Shown: positions 9,701 to 17,572, counted from the stretch's first letter. The stretch is 64,000 nt of DNA from Limisphaera sp026417315 (GCF_049537125.1 NZ_JBMVQY010000001.1:682001-746000), one strand, 5' to 3'. Translations and numbers: made by a program. The notes: generated from the sequence alone by a model not told the origin.

Positions 9701-10162
9701 CCCGCCCGGTTGGGCGGCACCGGGATTCTGGAGGGAACCGTCTTCGTCGAGTCCGACTCGGTACTCTCTCCGGGACTTTCCCTTGGCACATTGACCATTT
9801 GGGGGGACGTCGCACTCTCAGGCACCTTGCGCATTGAGGTGGACGGCACGGGTTCGGGCTTCACCGACCTGCTGACGGTGTTGGGCTCGCTCACGCTCGG
9901 TCCCACCGCCACCCTGGAGATCCAGGAATGGAGGCCTGTGGATGACGAGGCGTATATCTTCGCGTCCTACGAAAGCTTGTGGGGCCGGTTCGTGGACGTG
10001 CGCGGTTTGCCCCCGGGTTACATGATCGATTACAATTACCACGGCGCTCGCCAAATCGCACTGGTCGTACCCGAGCCTTCGATCGTGGCGCTCATTGGGG
10101 TCGGCGCGCTGGCCTGGAGGCTGCGACGGAACAAGACGCTTCCACACATCCCCCGGGCCTGA
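6710..10162 (+). CDS. Autotransporter-associated beta-strand repeat protein with PEP-CTERM anchor
   Basis: An 1150-residue exported surface protein. MKTSLLLRIFWGCLSLPA begins a signal peptide, and a GGAGG ribosome-binding site precedes the ATG. The body is built of beta-strand repeats of the passenger-domain type (GxGxLxKTGPGTLxLxGxNxYTGxT), which form a beta-solenoid stalk. The C-terminus has the PEP-CTERM arrangement: VPEPS, a hydrophobic helix (IVALIGVGALAW) and a basic tail (RLRRNK). In known systems an exosortase cleaves this signal and proteins are sorted with exopolysaccharide; no exosortase is encoded in this window. There is no autotransporter beta-barrel domain, so secretion is not self-driven. 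Confidence is high for the family, low for any specific ligand or role. Confidence 0.9.
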   Translation: MKTSLLLRIFWGCLSLPATLWSATNEFRWDPGTGGFLWHSADNWIGATGIPDDETDRARFDTLPADNSPLLDQDVAGNLGGGLGRLEFDTAGWWIRNTPGTSNTLYFNSGRYFSGVAIVSRGVGLNLLDVWVHFLEPQQAIMTASGSTVVLARGLRGGYAPVIDSLDPTASDTGTVRLDAPSTMVSGSFYLRQGTLLVRHSNALTGSSLDVGGDASVVDGAWARLLTDAAGVEIGQNITVRSYPGHEVRAVLGGHQSTGSSSFTGIITLHRDARLVSANTDSSAVSFNNVITGPGGIIKTGPGAVALNAANAYGGPTIVGEGTLLLGAAGALPSGTTLVLSNAPGTALQLNQYSQTVDSLWGGGPAGGTVILGAATFTVGGGDFAGVIAGSGSLIKTGPGTLLLRGVNTYTGLTTVQEGVLRLGVANAIASSAGVSLGNTPGVYLDLNDNDQTLNGLSGGGAAGGHVLLGTANLTVGLGDFAGVITGTGGLTKTSPGTLVLRGQNLYSGPTRLEGGVLRLGATNALPPGTTVELGEVLGTTLDLDGFPQAIGSLAGGGTIALGTATLTVGGGDFSGVITGAGGLAKTGPGVLTLRGANQYTGPTLIHDGVVQLGTVNALPPGTSVVLANQPGAALDLQSFNQTLASLSGGGADGGFVWLGSGTLTVGGGNFAGAVVGTGGLTKVGPGTLVLAGKNTFTGPTTILEGTLRYATDDALASEALVLQGPSAVLDLGGFSETVGSVTLAGGARIEGDGRLHGTNRFEFWSGTVRATLGGPADLLKSTEGTVTLAASNTFTGDTRLLGGTLWVQHARALQNSTLEMKAGDKGTLDVDLSPGQTLVLGGLKGERDLMLRGPIGLAVGANDTSTEYSGRILGAGITLSKVGSGTWTLTGDHTFEGVTLVRQGTLQIGNGRTSGWIATPVTVEAEATIAFNRADDVRFDFPIQGGGGLVQQGPGVLVLASTENAYQGPTRVEQGSLLIEGHNQGGGEYRVGGFGQPARLGGTGILEGTVFVESDSVLSPGLSLGTLTIWGDVALSGTLRIEVDGTGSGFTDLLTVLGSLTLGPTATLEIQEWRPVDDEAYIFASYESLWGRFVDVRGLPPGYMIDYNYHGARQIALVVPEPSIVALIGVGALAWRLRRNKTLPHIPRA
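7560..8860 (+). repeat. In-gene tandem repeats of ~96 codons
   Basis: Within the PEP-CTERM protein, the segment GGGDFAGVIxGxGxLxKTGP recurs at about 7843, 8134, 8416 and 8704 (spacing 291, 282 and 288 bases), with a more diverged unit near 7566. Each unit runs from a glycine-rich strand through NxYTGPT to an LxLGxxNAL strand. The copies differ at many third positions, so the repeat is old. Confidence 0.85.
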
Positions 10163-10329
10163 AATCGAGATTCGAGAAAGGCCCCCGGAGCCTTCCCAGG
10201 CGAAACCGCTCCTAGCCTCCCGCAGTCTGCCTTCGGGGGCACGGGCAGGACGACGCGGCCCTCGGCGTCGAGATTTCTGCGAGTGGGGCGGCAGCGCAGC
10301 GCCTCCCCGAGCCCGGCTTCGAGAATAAT

Positions 10330-10390
10330 CCTGCGTCCCCCTGGGCTTCTTCGGGGGCCGGCCCGGTCGGGCCCCGCGGCGGGACGCAGG
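10330..10390. terminator. Hairpin between convergent genes, possible bidirectional terminator
   Basis: Perfect 10-base arms CCTGCGTCCC (10330-10339) and GGGACGCAGG (10381-10390) enclose a very GC-rich loop that can itself pair. It lies between the end of the PEP-CTERM gene (10162) and the stop of the convergent NnrS-like gene (10392). No T-run follows on either side, so Rho-independent termination is not proven. Confidence 0.4.
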
Positions 10391-10391
10391 T

Positions 10392-11540
10392 TCAGCTTGT
10401 CACAGTTTCCCGGGGTTGGGGCGACCTGGCCGGCCGGGTGGCACCCACAGCGTGGGACCCCAGCATCGTGAGGAAAAACAGACCGATCGCCACCGCGTTG
10501 CCCGCCGCACCCCATGCGCGGCCGGAAGCCCAACCGGCGGCATCCGCCATCAATCGGAGCCCCAGGGACCCATGGAGAACGACCAGCGGGGCATAGCTCC
10601 AGGCCCGAAACACGACCGGCAAGCCGAGCACTGAAGGAAAGATTACCGGGGCGTGGCCGAAGATCATCGAAAAGACAAATCCCACGAAGAAGGCATGCAA
10701 CGCACCATCGTACGCAACCCCGCTGCTCAGGGGCCATACGCGCGCAATCCAGACGCCGGCCAGGAACAGCCAGAGGTAACCAGTCAGCAAACACACCGCC
10801 ATGAAGCGGGGTAAACCCGGGAACCGCAGCGTGCGCCATGCCAGGTCGAATCGCGTCAACCACAGGGCCGTGGCGGCAACCGCCGCTCCGAGGAGGATCC
10901 CGCCCCCGCGAGCATCCCAGCTGCCCATCGCCAAACCTGCCAGCGCCACGAGCACAAAGAAGCCCAGCAACGCCCGTGCTCCGCGGACGGGCTTTTGGAA
11001 CCGCGTCAGTTCGAGCCGCTCGCCTGTGATGGTCCACAACAAAAACAACAGCCAGCAAAGCACTACCTGGGGAATCTCCCGTCCCCGGGCCCATTGCAGG
11101 TTCCCCCACAGCCACACCAGCGCCCCCAATCCCTGCAGCGCGTTCGACCAGGCCGGCTGGATCCGATAAATGCGGAGGGTTACGGCCACAAATACTAGGC
11201 TGCCCACGGTCAGGGTCCAGCGGGGGCCGCTTCCCAACATCCCGGCCGCGACCAGCACGCCCCCCAGGCCGCACAACAAGGGAGACAAATACGCCCAACC
11301 CGCACGCAGTCCCACCGCACGCTCCAAGCCGATGAGCGTGCCGAGGAAACCGCACACCATGAGCGGTCCATGAAAGGTCAGCCAGTTCGCATGGTTCACG
11401 GGCAGCGGAAGCGGGAGCATGGCGCGCAACAAGCCGCCCCAAATACCGGCCACCATACTGGCAATGCCCATCAACAACAGCATGACCCGCAAGGCCCGCT
11501 GTACCCACGGCCGCTTTGTCCATTCGAGCCTCATGGCCAT
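10392..11540 (-). CDS. NnrS-like polytopic membrane protein
   Basis: A 382-residue inner-membrane protein with roughly a dozen hydrophobic segments. Conserved-looking histidines sit in NWLTFHGPLMVCGFLG (near residue 50) and ALHAFFVGFVFSMIFGHAP (about 270-290), the places where NnrS proteins carry theirs. NnrS proteins bind haem and copper and protect against nitric-oxide stress in denitrifiers; assignment to that family is from memory and this is a divergent member. Start is ATG 11540 or ATG 11534. It is transcribed away from the CxxC/Met-rich set at 12016-14374. An FNR-like site with a correctly spaced -10 element lies about 190-230 bases upstream, which would suit NO or oxygen control. Confidence 0.6.
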   Translation of the reverse strand: MAMRLEWTKRPWVQRALRVMLLLMGIASMVAGIWGGLLRAMLPLPLPVNHANWLTFHGPLMVCGFLGTLIGLERAVGLRAGWAYLSPLLCGLGGVLVAAGMLGSGPRWTLTVGSLVFVAVTLRIYRIQPAWSNALQGLGALVWLWGNLQWARGREIPQVVLCWLLFLLWTITGERLELTRFQKPVRGARALLGFFVLVALAGLAMGSWDARGGGILLGAAVAATALWLTRFDLAWRTLRFPGLPRFMAVCLLTGYLWLFLAGVWIARVWPLSSGVAYDGALHAFFVGFVFSMIFGHAPVIFPSVLGLPVVFRAWSYAPLVVLHGSLGLRLMADAAGWASGRAWGAAGNAVAIGLFFLTMLGSHAVGATRPARSPQPRETVTS

Positions 11541-11728
11541 ATCCGCTCCATGTCGGCGCCTTCTGTTTCCGATTCCGGGGATGCAACCTTTTGCGTCGCG
11601 ACAACGCGCCTCGTCGAAAGCGCCGGCGGGGCATCCATCCGGTACGCAGCTCTGACTCTACCGGGCCCGGACTGTATTTGCATCTTCACAGCCGGTGTTC
11701 GGCCCGTCCCCGTCAGTTCGTTGGCACC

Positions 11729-11770
11729 ATGGTACGACGCGTCCCCGCTCTGCAGCTTGATGCAGGTCAA
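11729..11770 (-). promoter_or_regulatory. FNR/NnrR-type site plus -10 element upstream of the NnrS-like gene
   Basis: TTGATGCAGGTCAA at 11757-11770 matches the FNR consensus TTGAT-N4-ATCAA with one mismatch. On the minus strand TACCAT at 11734-11729 (4 of 6 to TATAAT) starts exactly 29.5 bases from the dyad centre, the spacing of a class II FNR promoter with the site at -41.5. The transcript would start near 11722, with a leader of about 180 bases. One such match in a gap this size could be chance; the exact spacing is what supports it. Confidence 0.4.
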
Positions 11771-11979
11771 TGTCCATGCCTGGGTCGGTCGGCCGACAAA
11801 AGCCCGCGCACCCCGGAAAGCCGACTTCGGAAAACACGTTCCGCAGGCACCCGCGCAGGAGCCGCCATGGCGACCCGGTTCGCAGACCATTCGCTACGCG
11901 ACCTGTCTCCACTTTTTCATCCGTGATCCGAAGGGCCGAAGATCCCTCGGCAAGGCCGAGCTCCGGAGTCCGTGCAGTT

Positions 11980-12007
11980 TTGACAAGTATGCGTCCTGCG
12001 CTAGCAT
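11980..12007 (+). promoter_or_regulatory. Sigma-70-type promoter for the CxxC membrane protein gene
   Basis: A perfect TTGACA (11980-11985), a 16-base spacer and TAGCAT (12002-12007, 4 of 6). Transcription would start at about 12014, so an mRNA using the GTG at 12016 would be almost leaderless. If the ATG at 11989 were the true start, this would not be its promoter. Confidence 0.4.
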
Positions 12008-12015
12008 TTCGCCGC

Positions 12016-12402
12016 GTGAGCATACGGTCGAAGATCGGGATTTGTCTGGTGCTGACCCTCTCGCTGGGTCTGCACTGGGCTTTGCTTCAGACCGTGGCCT
12101 GGACCGGGATGCTCGTCCGTTACAGCCGGGAGGGTTCACTGGCCGAAGCCATTGCCAAGACCTTCGACGGCCGACATCCCTGCTCGCTCTGCAAAGTTAT
12201 CGCGCAGAGCAAGGCCGAGCAGCGAGACAAAGAGAAACACGTCCCCTGGTTTGCAGGTTCCAAACTCGACCCGGCCGTTCCCGGCCTGACCCACACTGCC
12301 TGCTGGCCGCCCTCGGTGGCTCCCCTGGTGATGATCGAGCTTCCGACTCCCCCAACGCTGACCTGGGAACCTCCTCACCCCCCACCTCGGAGCCGCGCTT
12401 GA
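12016..12402 (+). CDS. Conserved-looking single-pass membrane protein with CxxC motif
   Basis: A 128-residue protein from GTG 12016 (ATG 11989 would add nine residues). An N-terminal hydrophobic helix (IGICLVLTLSLGLHWALLQ) is followed by an amphipathic segment and HPCSLCKVIAQSK, in which a CxxC pair beside His and Lys resembles a metal or redox site. The C-terminal third is Pro-rich with one more Cys. I recall similar small proteins in other Verrucomicrobiota, but know no assigned function. A gap of 425 bases separates it from the Met/His-rich secreted protein on the same strand. Function is unassigned; a periplasmic metal-handling role is inference from the motif and neighbours only. Confidence 0.65.
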   Translation: MSIRSKIGICLVLTLSLGLHWALLQTVAWTGMLVRYSREGSLAEAIAKTFDGRHPCSLCKVIAQSKAEQRDKEKHVPWFAGSKLDPAVPGLTHTACWPPSVAPLVMIELPTPPTLTWEPPHPPPRSRA

Positions 12403-12827
12403 GGCGGTTTCTGCCCGGGTTCGAAGCGGGCATGGCTGCCCGCCCGCGCCGCGGCTGAAGGCGGGAAAAACTCCATCATCGCAAGCGTCGGGGACCTGGC
12501 ACTCGGTTCCCTGGATGATCTCCGGCCCGACAGCCCGGCAACCGTGGGCATGCGCCCAAAAGCCGCGATCGCTGCACGCGGGGGCTTCGGTCACGGGGAA
12601 TACAAGCCCGATGACCGCATTTAACCCGCACCGAGAGCGATCCAGAATGTCGACCCCTCCGAACAACGGGCAGAGCTGCCACGGCCCCGAAGTGAAGGCC
12701 TTGGAAGCGGGCTCCCGGGTCCCCTGACACCGGGCAGGCCAGGGACCGCAAGCCGGCCTCCAGGGTGCAAAAGCTGCTTTTGGCGATGGAAGTAAATCGG
12801 CCTGCCCGTGAAACGCGTAACGGAGCC
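12403..12827 (+). other. Noncoding gap
   Basis: 425 bases between the CxxC protein and the Met/His-rich protein. No gene, clear hairpin with T-run, or recognisable promoter seen. Confidence 0.4.
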
Positions 12828-13682
12828 ATGAAACGAAGTGTACTGGACCTTCTGCTGAATCGTTTGTCTCGACGTGAGAGGAATCTGGCGGGCGCCGTGC
12901 TCGTTGCAGGGCTCTTGGCCACCAACAGCCCGGCCGCCGTGCTGACGACCGTTCCGATGCAAGGAAGCATGGTTATGCCCATGATTTCGTACCATGCCGA
13001 ACACGGCCATCTGCATGTAACCATGCCGACCGAGATCCCACAATTGACGCCACTTCTGGTGAGTCACTCCGGTGACCGATTCGATCCCGCGGATCCGTGG
13101 TTCGACGATCTGGATCCCACGCGACGCGGGCTCTCGTTCAGCCGGCGCTATGGGTTCGTGATGGACACCATGACGGATCCACTGCCGGACGGGACCGTGA
13201 TTTACCTTCGCAAGCTCGAGGGGCCGCCGGAGCTCGGATTTTATCGGTACTCCGGTTCCGCGCCCAAATTATGGCAGCCGATCTTTGGCACCGCCGGGTC
13301 GCCCGACGCCCTCGAGTGGAACGGGATGATGTTCCACCCTGCGGTAACCGCGCCGCCGGGCACGAACCGGTATCGTGCGGTGTTCGAGGCCTATCTCGTC
13401 CACCGGGCCACCGGGACGCCGGTTCCTCATTCCTCGACCGGACCGTTCACACTCGAATGGACCAACGTGCCCGACGGACGACCGGCGTTGGCGATCGCCC
13501 TGAAAGTGGAGCTGCGCTGGACCGCCGAGCCGGGCGCGTGGGTGCTGGAACAAACGGATGATTTGAACTCCGGCGCCTGGGTGACCGTCCCGGTTGAGCC
13601 GGTGCAACAGGGTGACTCCCTGGCCGTGTGGGTGGAACCTCGGGCCGCAGCAAGGTTCTATCGGCTCCGACCGGCTCCATGA
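12828..13682 (+). CDS. Secreted Met/His-rich protein of unknown function with FYR tail
   Basis: A 284-residue exported protein starting at ATG 12828, preceded by a CGGAG ribosome-binding site. The N-terminus has a basic region, then a hydrophobic signal (LAGAVLVAGLLATNSPAAVL). Directly after it comes a run dense in Met and His (VPMQGSMVMPMISYH, then HGHLHVTMP), a composition common in periplasmic copper-binding proteins; metal binding is inference. The middle (GDRFDPADPWFDDLDP, then SRRYGFVMD) looks like a folded beta domain I cannot name. The last ~55 residues carry the FYR module (WVLEQTDDLNSGAW ... RFYRLRP). Its stop overlaps the start of the pseudopilin gene by ATGA, so the two are probably translationally coupled. 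Confidence 0.75.
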   Translation: MKRSVLDLLLNRLSRRERNLAGAVLVAGLLATNSPAAVLTTVPMQGSMVMPMISYHAEHGHLHVTMPTEIPQLTPLLVSHSGDRFDPADPWFDDLDPTRRGLSFSRRYGFVMDTMTDPLPDGTVIYLRKLEGPPELGFYRYSGSAPKLWQPIFGTAGSPDALEWNGMMFHPAVTAPPGTNRYRAVFEAYLVHRATGTPVPHSSTGPFTLEWTNVPDGRPALAIALKVELRWTAEPGAWVLEQTDDLNSGAWVTVPVEPVQQGDSLAVWVEPRAAARFYRLRPAP

Positions 13683-14374
13683 AAACGCGCCCGTCCCTGG
13701 GAATGGGTCGTTGGCGCGGGCACCGGCCCGCCGGCGCCCGCGCCTTTTCCCTCATCGAGCTTCTGGTGGTCCTGGCCATCGTGAGTCTGCTGGCGGCGCT
13801 CCTGTTGCCCGCCCTGGCCCGTGCCAGGGCCCGGGCTCAGGGTGTCGTCTGCGCCGGGCAACTCCGTCAGCTCGGAATCGCCGTACGGCTCTATGCGACC
13901 GATCACGACGATTTCCTGCCGCGGAGCCAGCACTCTGCTTTCGCCCACAAAGAGCGACCTTGGGGAAGCGCATTGGCTCCCTATCTGGGAGGAAGCACGG
14001 AATCCTGGACGCAGTTGTTGGCCACGGTGTATCACTGCCCGTCCGATTCCCGCGTCGGCGCCTGGAGTTACGGAATCAACGTGTACTTTGAACTCGGTCC
14101 GGAGGACGACTACGAAGGCAAACCACAAACCTGGCGTCGATTCGGTTCCGTTACCCGGCCCTCTCGGACCATCCTGTTCGCAGAGAATCGGTCACAGGCG
14201 GATCATCTCATGCCCAACTTTTGGGCGCGTCCCGAAGATGCCGTCGAGGTGGCCCACCAGCGACATGCCGGGCGCGCCAACTATCTGTTTGTGGACGGAC
14301 ATACCGAGCGGACGTCCCTGGAAACCACCTATTCTCCTGTGCAGGGCGTCGATCTGTGGCACCCAGGTCGGTGA
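13679..14374 (+). CDS. Type II secretion/type IV pseudopilin-like protein with H-X9-DG end
   Basis: A 231-residue protein with a class III prepilin signal: basic leader, then FSLIELLVVLAIVSLLAALLL, with Glu at +5 of the mature protein. The residue before the Phe is Ala instead of the usual Gly, so cleavage by a standard prepilin peptidase is uncertain. The body shows the LRQLGIAVRLYATDHDDFLP pattern and near the C-terminus HAGRANYLFVDGH, the H-X9-DG arrangement of planctomycete and verrucomicrobial pseudopilins. The ATG (13679) overlaps the stop of the upstream secreted protein (ATGA), which fixes the start. Such proteins are numerous in this phylum and are thought to belong to secretion pseudopili; the specific role is unknown. 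Confidence 0.85.
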   Translation: MKTRPSLGMGRWRGHRPAGARAFSLIELLVVLAIVSLLAALLLPALARARARAQGVVCAGQLRQLGIAVRLYATDHDDFLPRSQHSAFAHKERPWGSALAPYLGGSTESWTQLLATVYHCPSDSRVGAWSYGINVYFELGPEDDYEGKPQTWRRFGSVTRPSRTILFAENRSQADHLMPNFWARPEDAVEVAHQRHAGRANYLFVDGHTERTSLETTYSPVQGVDLWHPGR

Positions 14375-15823
14375 CAGGCTGTGTCCCCGGGTTCACCAAT
14401 TCGCGCCCTGCCCGGGTGCGGCCGCCGAGGCGCAGCCCCGATTCTTTCGCCGGCCAGGCGACCAGGCGCAGAGCCGTGGCCATCCCAGAGTCGCAGCCCA
14501 GGGAATGCCTCCAGCAGGCTGTTGAACAAGGCTTTTCTCGAGAAAAACATCCATGGACATCGACGCCATGCGCGGTCGCTTTTGCAAACAACTTTTCGAA
14601 CCTTGTGGACCAATGGGTGATGCCTCCGAGTTTGCCCGACGTCGCCGTCGGACAAGCACGAATGCCGTTGCTGTACCGTAGCCGCTGCAGCAACGTGGCG
14701 GCCGATCCGCGGGAGAGCCTTCCGTCGACTCCCGTCGGCGCCTCCGGATTGGGGGGCGTCGTAGCCGCCGCTGTCCGGCGGCGGACCAAAGACGCCGAAG
14801 ACAGATGCCCCACTTGGGAGCACAGCCCCCGCAGCAACGTGAGTGGCTCCGGGGGATCAGCCGACTCCCATTGGGGGCCACCCCGTTCAGCTCGCGCCCA
14901 CGTTCTACCGTCTTTGCGAGCTGGTGGACTGGCGGGTGCCTTTCGCACCTCCGAGGGAAAGTTGCCCGACTCGGACCGGCACCCCTCCACACCCCCGCCG
15001 CCACCAGGGCACTTGACTGAGGATTCGCCGGAACACCCAGGGATGCCGTTTCCGCGTTCGGTAACCGCCGCAGCAACACGGGGGCAGATCCTCTGGCTTT
15101 GCAGCGACCTCCGTCGGCGCCTCCGGATTGGGGGCGTCGTAGCCGCCGCTGTCCGGCGGCGGACCAGGGATGGGAGAACAGACCCGCCCGGGAGGGTCGC
15201 CTCCGCGGCAATGCGAGTGGAGTGCGGAGGATCCGCTCATCTTTTGTAGCGCCGCTTTTCGAAGAAGCTGGTTTTTCAACCACCTGCACAGAGCCCTCCG
15301 CGTGTGGGCACAGACGCGGCCCTGTCCGGAAAGGCCCGGTTCGCGACACAGGATCAGGGTCTTTCGCACGCTCGAATTGCGCGCTCAATACATCGCGGCA
15401 CTGGGGGATCCGCCCCTGTGCCAAGCGAAGACTGCTGCCATCGGCATTGCCCGGAGCTTCCGACATGCAGCTCCCGGAGTTCCGAGGCGCATATCGCGGA
15501 AGTCCGATGCACCCTCTTCCTGCTTGCGGTGAATGACCGTGCAGGGGACTGGCCTCCACCGGACAACCAATCCGATGGACTCTTGCGGCCGACGACAGCA
15601 TGCGCGTGCCCTGCACAAGCGGGGTGAAAGCGGGCCGTTGACGAGCTGCAACGCCTCCCGCGTGCGTGGATCCGAACAGCGGCAGCTTGGCTGCGGGATC
15701 TTTTCAAGTCTTTTCGTGCTGACTCCCAACACTGCGAGTTGCATCAGCGGCCGGGCCGCGGCGGCCGCAGCAACTGCGGGATTGGCAGCCGCGGGGCTTG
15801 AGCCTAGGCTCGACGGCGCCAGT
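14375..15823. other. Repeat-rich noncoding gap
   Basis: About 1.45 kb without a convincing gene. The centre (14662-15240) is a degenerate direct-repeat array, listed separately. Open frames across the array are GC-driven and translate the hairpin repeats into the low-complexity string VAAAVRRRT. Confidence 0.6.
14662..15240 (+). repeat. Degenerate direct-repeat array with REP-like hairpins
   Basis: Units open with ATGCC at 14662, 14805 and 15043, each followed 25-27 bases later by GCAGCAAC (14687, 14831, 15070). A diverged fourth unit begins near 15190. Units one and three end in the same block, CTCCGGATTGGGGG then GCGTCGTAGCCGCCG, closing with a CCGCCG/CGGCGG hairpin and GGACCA (ending 14788 and 15166). 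The hairpin core matches the one in the array at 33.8 kb, so it is a dispersed element. Confidence 0.75.
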
Positions 15824-17368
15824 ATGAAACCTCGACCTTCTTCCAAACACCTCTCCGGAGGGGCGTGCAGCCGCCGTCGATTCCTCGTCGCCAGCGCCGC
15901 ATCCCTGGCGGGCCTGAACATCGTCCCGGCGGCTGTTCTGGGACGAAACGGACATACTGCGCCGAACAGTCGCATCACCATGGCCTTCATCGGAACCGGA
16001 TCGCAGGGGTTGCGGGTGATGCTTCAGTTTCTGCGGATGCCCGAGGTACAGGCCGTGGCCGTGTGCGACGCGGTGGAATCGGCCTCCAACTACCACCAGT
16101 GGGCGCCGAACGAGTTCGCGGATGCCGTCCATAAACTCCTGGAGACCGGGACCGGCTGGCAGTGGCTCAGCCCCAACGAACCCTTGCTGGAATTGACGCC
16201 AACCTTGCGGGTGCCCGCCGGAGTCTGCGGTCGGGAACCCGCCCGCCGAATCGTGGAGGCATGGAATGCCAAACGTCAGGGCCTCGTCTCCTCCCGAAGT
16301 TGCGCCAGTTTTGCCGACTTTCGGGAGTTGTTGGCTGCCGTAAAGGACCTCGACGCCGTGGTGGTGGGTACGCCGGATCACCTGCATGCCGTGGTGTCCG
16401 TGGCGGCCATGCGCGCCGGCAAGCATGTGTTCTGCCAGAAACCCATGGCGCGCACGTTGCATGAGGCGCGAAGGATGGCGGAGGTGGCGCGGGAAACGGG
16501 CGTGGTAACTCAAGTGGCGGTCGGTCCCCAGGCTTCCGAAGATACCCGGCGGTTGCAAGAGTGGGTGGCGGCCGGGGCGATCGGACGGGTTCGCGAAGTG
16601 CTCAACTGGTCCACACGCCCGCTATGGCCACAAGGGATCCCGGTTCCCCGGGACGCCCCTCCGATTCCACGGGAACTGAACTGGGACCTCTGGCTGGGGC
16701 CCGCCGCATGGCGTCCCTATCATCCCGCTTACCTGCCGTTCGTATGGCGGGGCTGGGTGGACTTCGGGTGCGGCGCCCTTGGAGACATGGGCTGTTACAG
16801 CCTGGATACGGTCTACCGGGTGCTGGAGTTGAGCGGGCCGTTGCGCGCCGAGGCCAGCTTCACACACCGCTACGAGGCCAGCTTTCCCCAGGCTTCTCTG
16901 GTGACCCTGCAACTGGCCGCCCGGGGGAATGGCTCTCCGGTCACTTTCCACTGGTTCGACGGTGGGTTGCGCCCCTGGCGCCGGCCCGAGCTCGATGCGG
17001 GACAAACCTGGGAGGCGGAAGGGCTGCTTTTCGTGGGCGAGGAAGGCTCCATCTTGTGCGATTTTGTCGGAGGACGTCCCCGGTTGTTGCCCGCCTCGCG
17101 CCGGCAGTCGTTCCGGGAGCCGCCCCGGACGCTGCCCCGCTCGCCCGGCAACGAGCGCGAGTGGGTCGAGGCCATTCTGGATCGGCGCAAACGCACCGGG
17201 GCGAATTTCGAGTTCAGCGCCCGCGTGACCGAGGCGCTCTGTTTGGGCAATCTCGCCGTACTCACGGGCGAGCCTCTGGAATGGGACAGCGCCACGCTGC
17301 AGTTGCGGGGATCAGCCCGGGCTCGGGCATGGGTGGCCCCACCCGCCCGCGAAGGCTGGGCCATTTAG
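15824..17368 (+). CDS. Tat-exported Gfo/Idh/MocA family oxidoreductase
   Basis: A 514-residue oxidoreductase. The start at 15824 gives a twin-arginine signal (SRRRFLVASAASLAGLNIVP), indicating folded export with bound cofactor. The Rossmann motif is GTGSQG near residue 55, followed much later by a DHLHAVVSVAAMRAGKHVF segment and QKP, the family's catalytic-lysine motif (usually EKP). A long insert lies between them, common in periplasmic members from Planctomycetes and Verrucomicrobia. Such enzymes are abundant near sugar and glycoside catabolic genes; the substrate is unknown. It stands alone, with the repeat array upstream and 204 bases before the next gene. Confidence 0.9.
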   Translation: MKPRPSSKHLSGGACSRRRFLVASAASLAGLNIVPAAVLGRNGHTAPNSRITMAFIGTGSQGLRVMLQFLRMPEVQAVAVCDAVESASNYHQWAPNEFADAVHKLLETGTGWQWLSPNEPLLELTPTLRVPAGVCGREPARRIVEAWNAKRQGLVSSRSCASFADFRELLAAVKDLDAVVVGTPDHLHAVVSVAAMRAGKHVFCQKPMARTLHEARRMAEVARETGVVTQVAVGPQASEDTRRLQEWVAAGAIGRVREVLNWSTRPLWPQGIPVPRDAPPIPRELNWDLWLGPAAWRPYHPAYLPFVWRGWVDFGCGALGDMGCYSLDTVYRVLELSGPLRAEASFTHRYEASFPQASLVTLQLAARGNGSPVTFHWFDGGLRPWRRPELDAGQTWEAEGLLFVGEEGSILCDFVGGRPRLLPASRRQSFREPPRTLPRSPGNEREWVEAILDRRKRTGANFEFSARVTEALCLGNLAVLTGEPLEWDSATLQLRGSARARAWVAPPAREGWAI

Positions 17369-17572
17369 AACGGACCGCAACCCGAGCGATCGAATGCGTC
17401 CTCGGCCCGGTTCTCACGGATTCGCCCCCCGGCCGTCGGCTCCATTTGCGAAAGCAGCAGCCTTCCCCGTCGGTCCAGCCCTCCCGGCAACTCTTTTGCC
17501 TTCGCGCCCCCACCGGCGGAAGCATGAGGCTCGAGCATCGCCGTCCGTTCCGGTAAGTTGCCGGCAGGAACG

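Larger units (their letters stand above)
11541..12015. other. Divergent promoter region between the NnrS-like and CxxC protein genes
   Basis: About 475 bases with no convincing gene. It holds an FNR-like dyad with a -10 element facing left and a TTGACA/TAGCAT promoter facing right, both listed separately. Confidence 0.5.

Noticed and set aside
11770..12015. N-terminal extension of the CxxC membrane protein to ATG 11770
   Set aside because: The added residues are Arg/Pro/Ser noise and would run through a promoter-like TTGACA element; a start at 12016 or 11989 fits the membrane helix better.
12016..14374. Calling the CxxC and Met/His-rich proteins copper proteins
   Set aside because: Motif composition alone does not prove metal binding; left as an inference in the findings.
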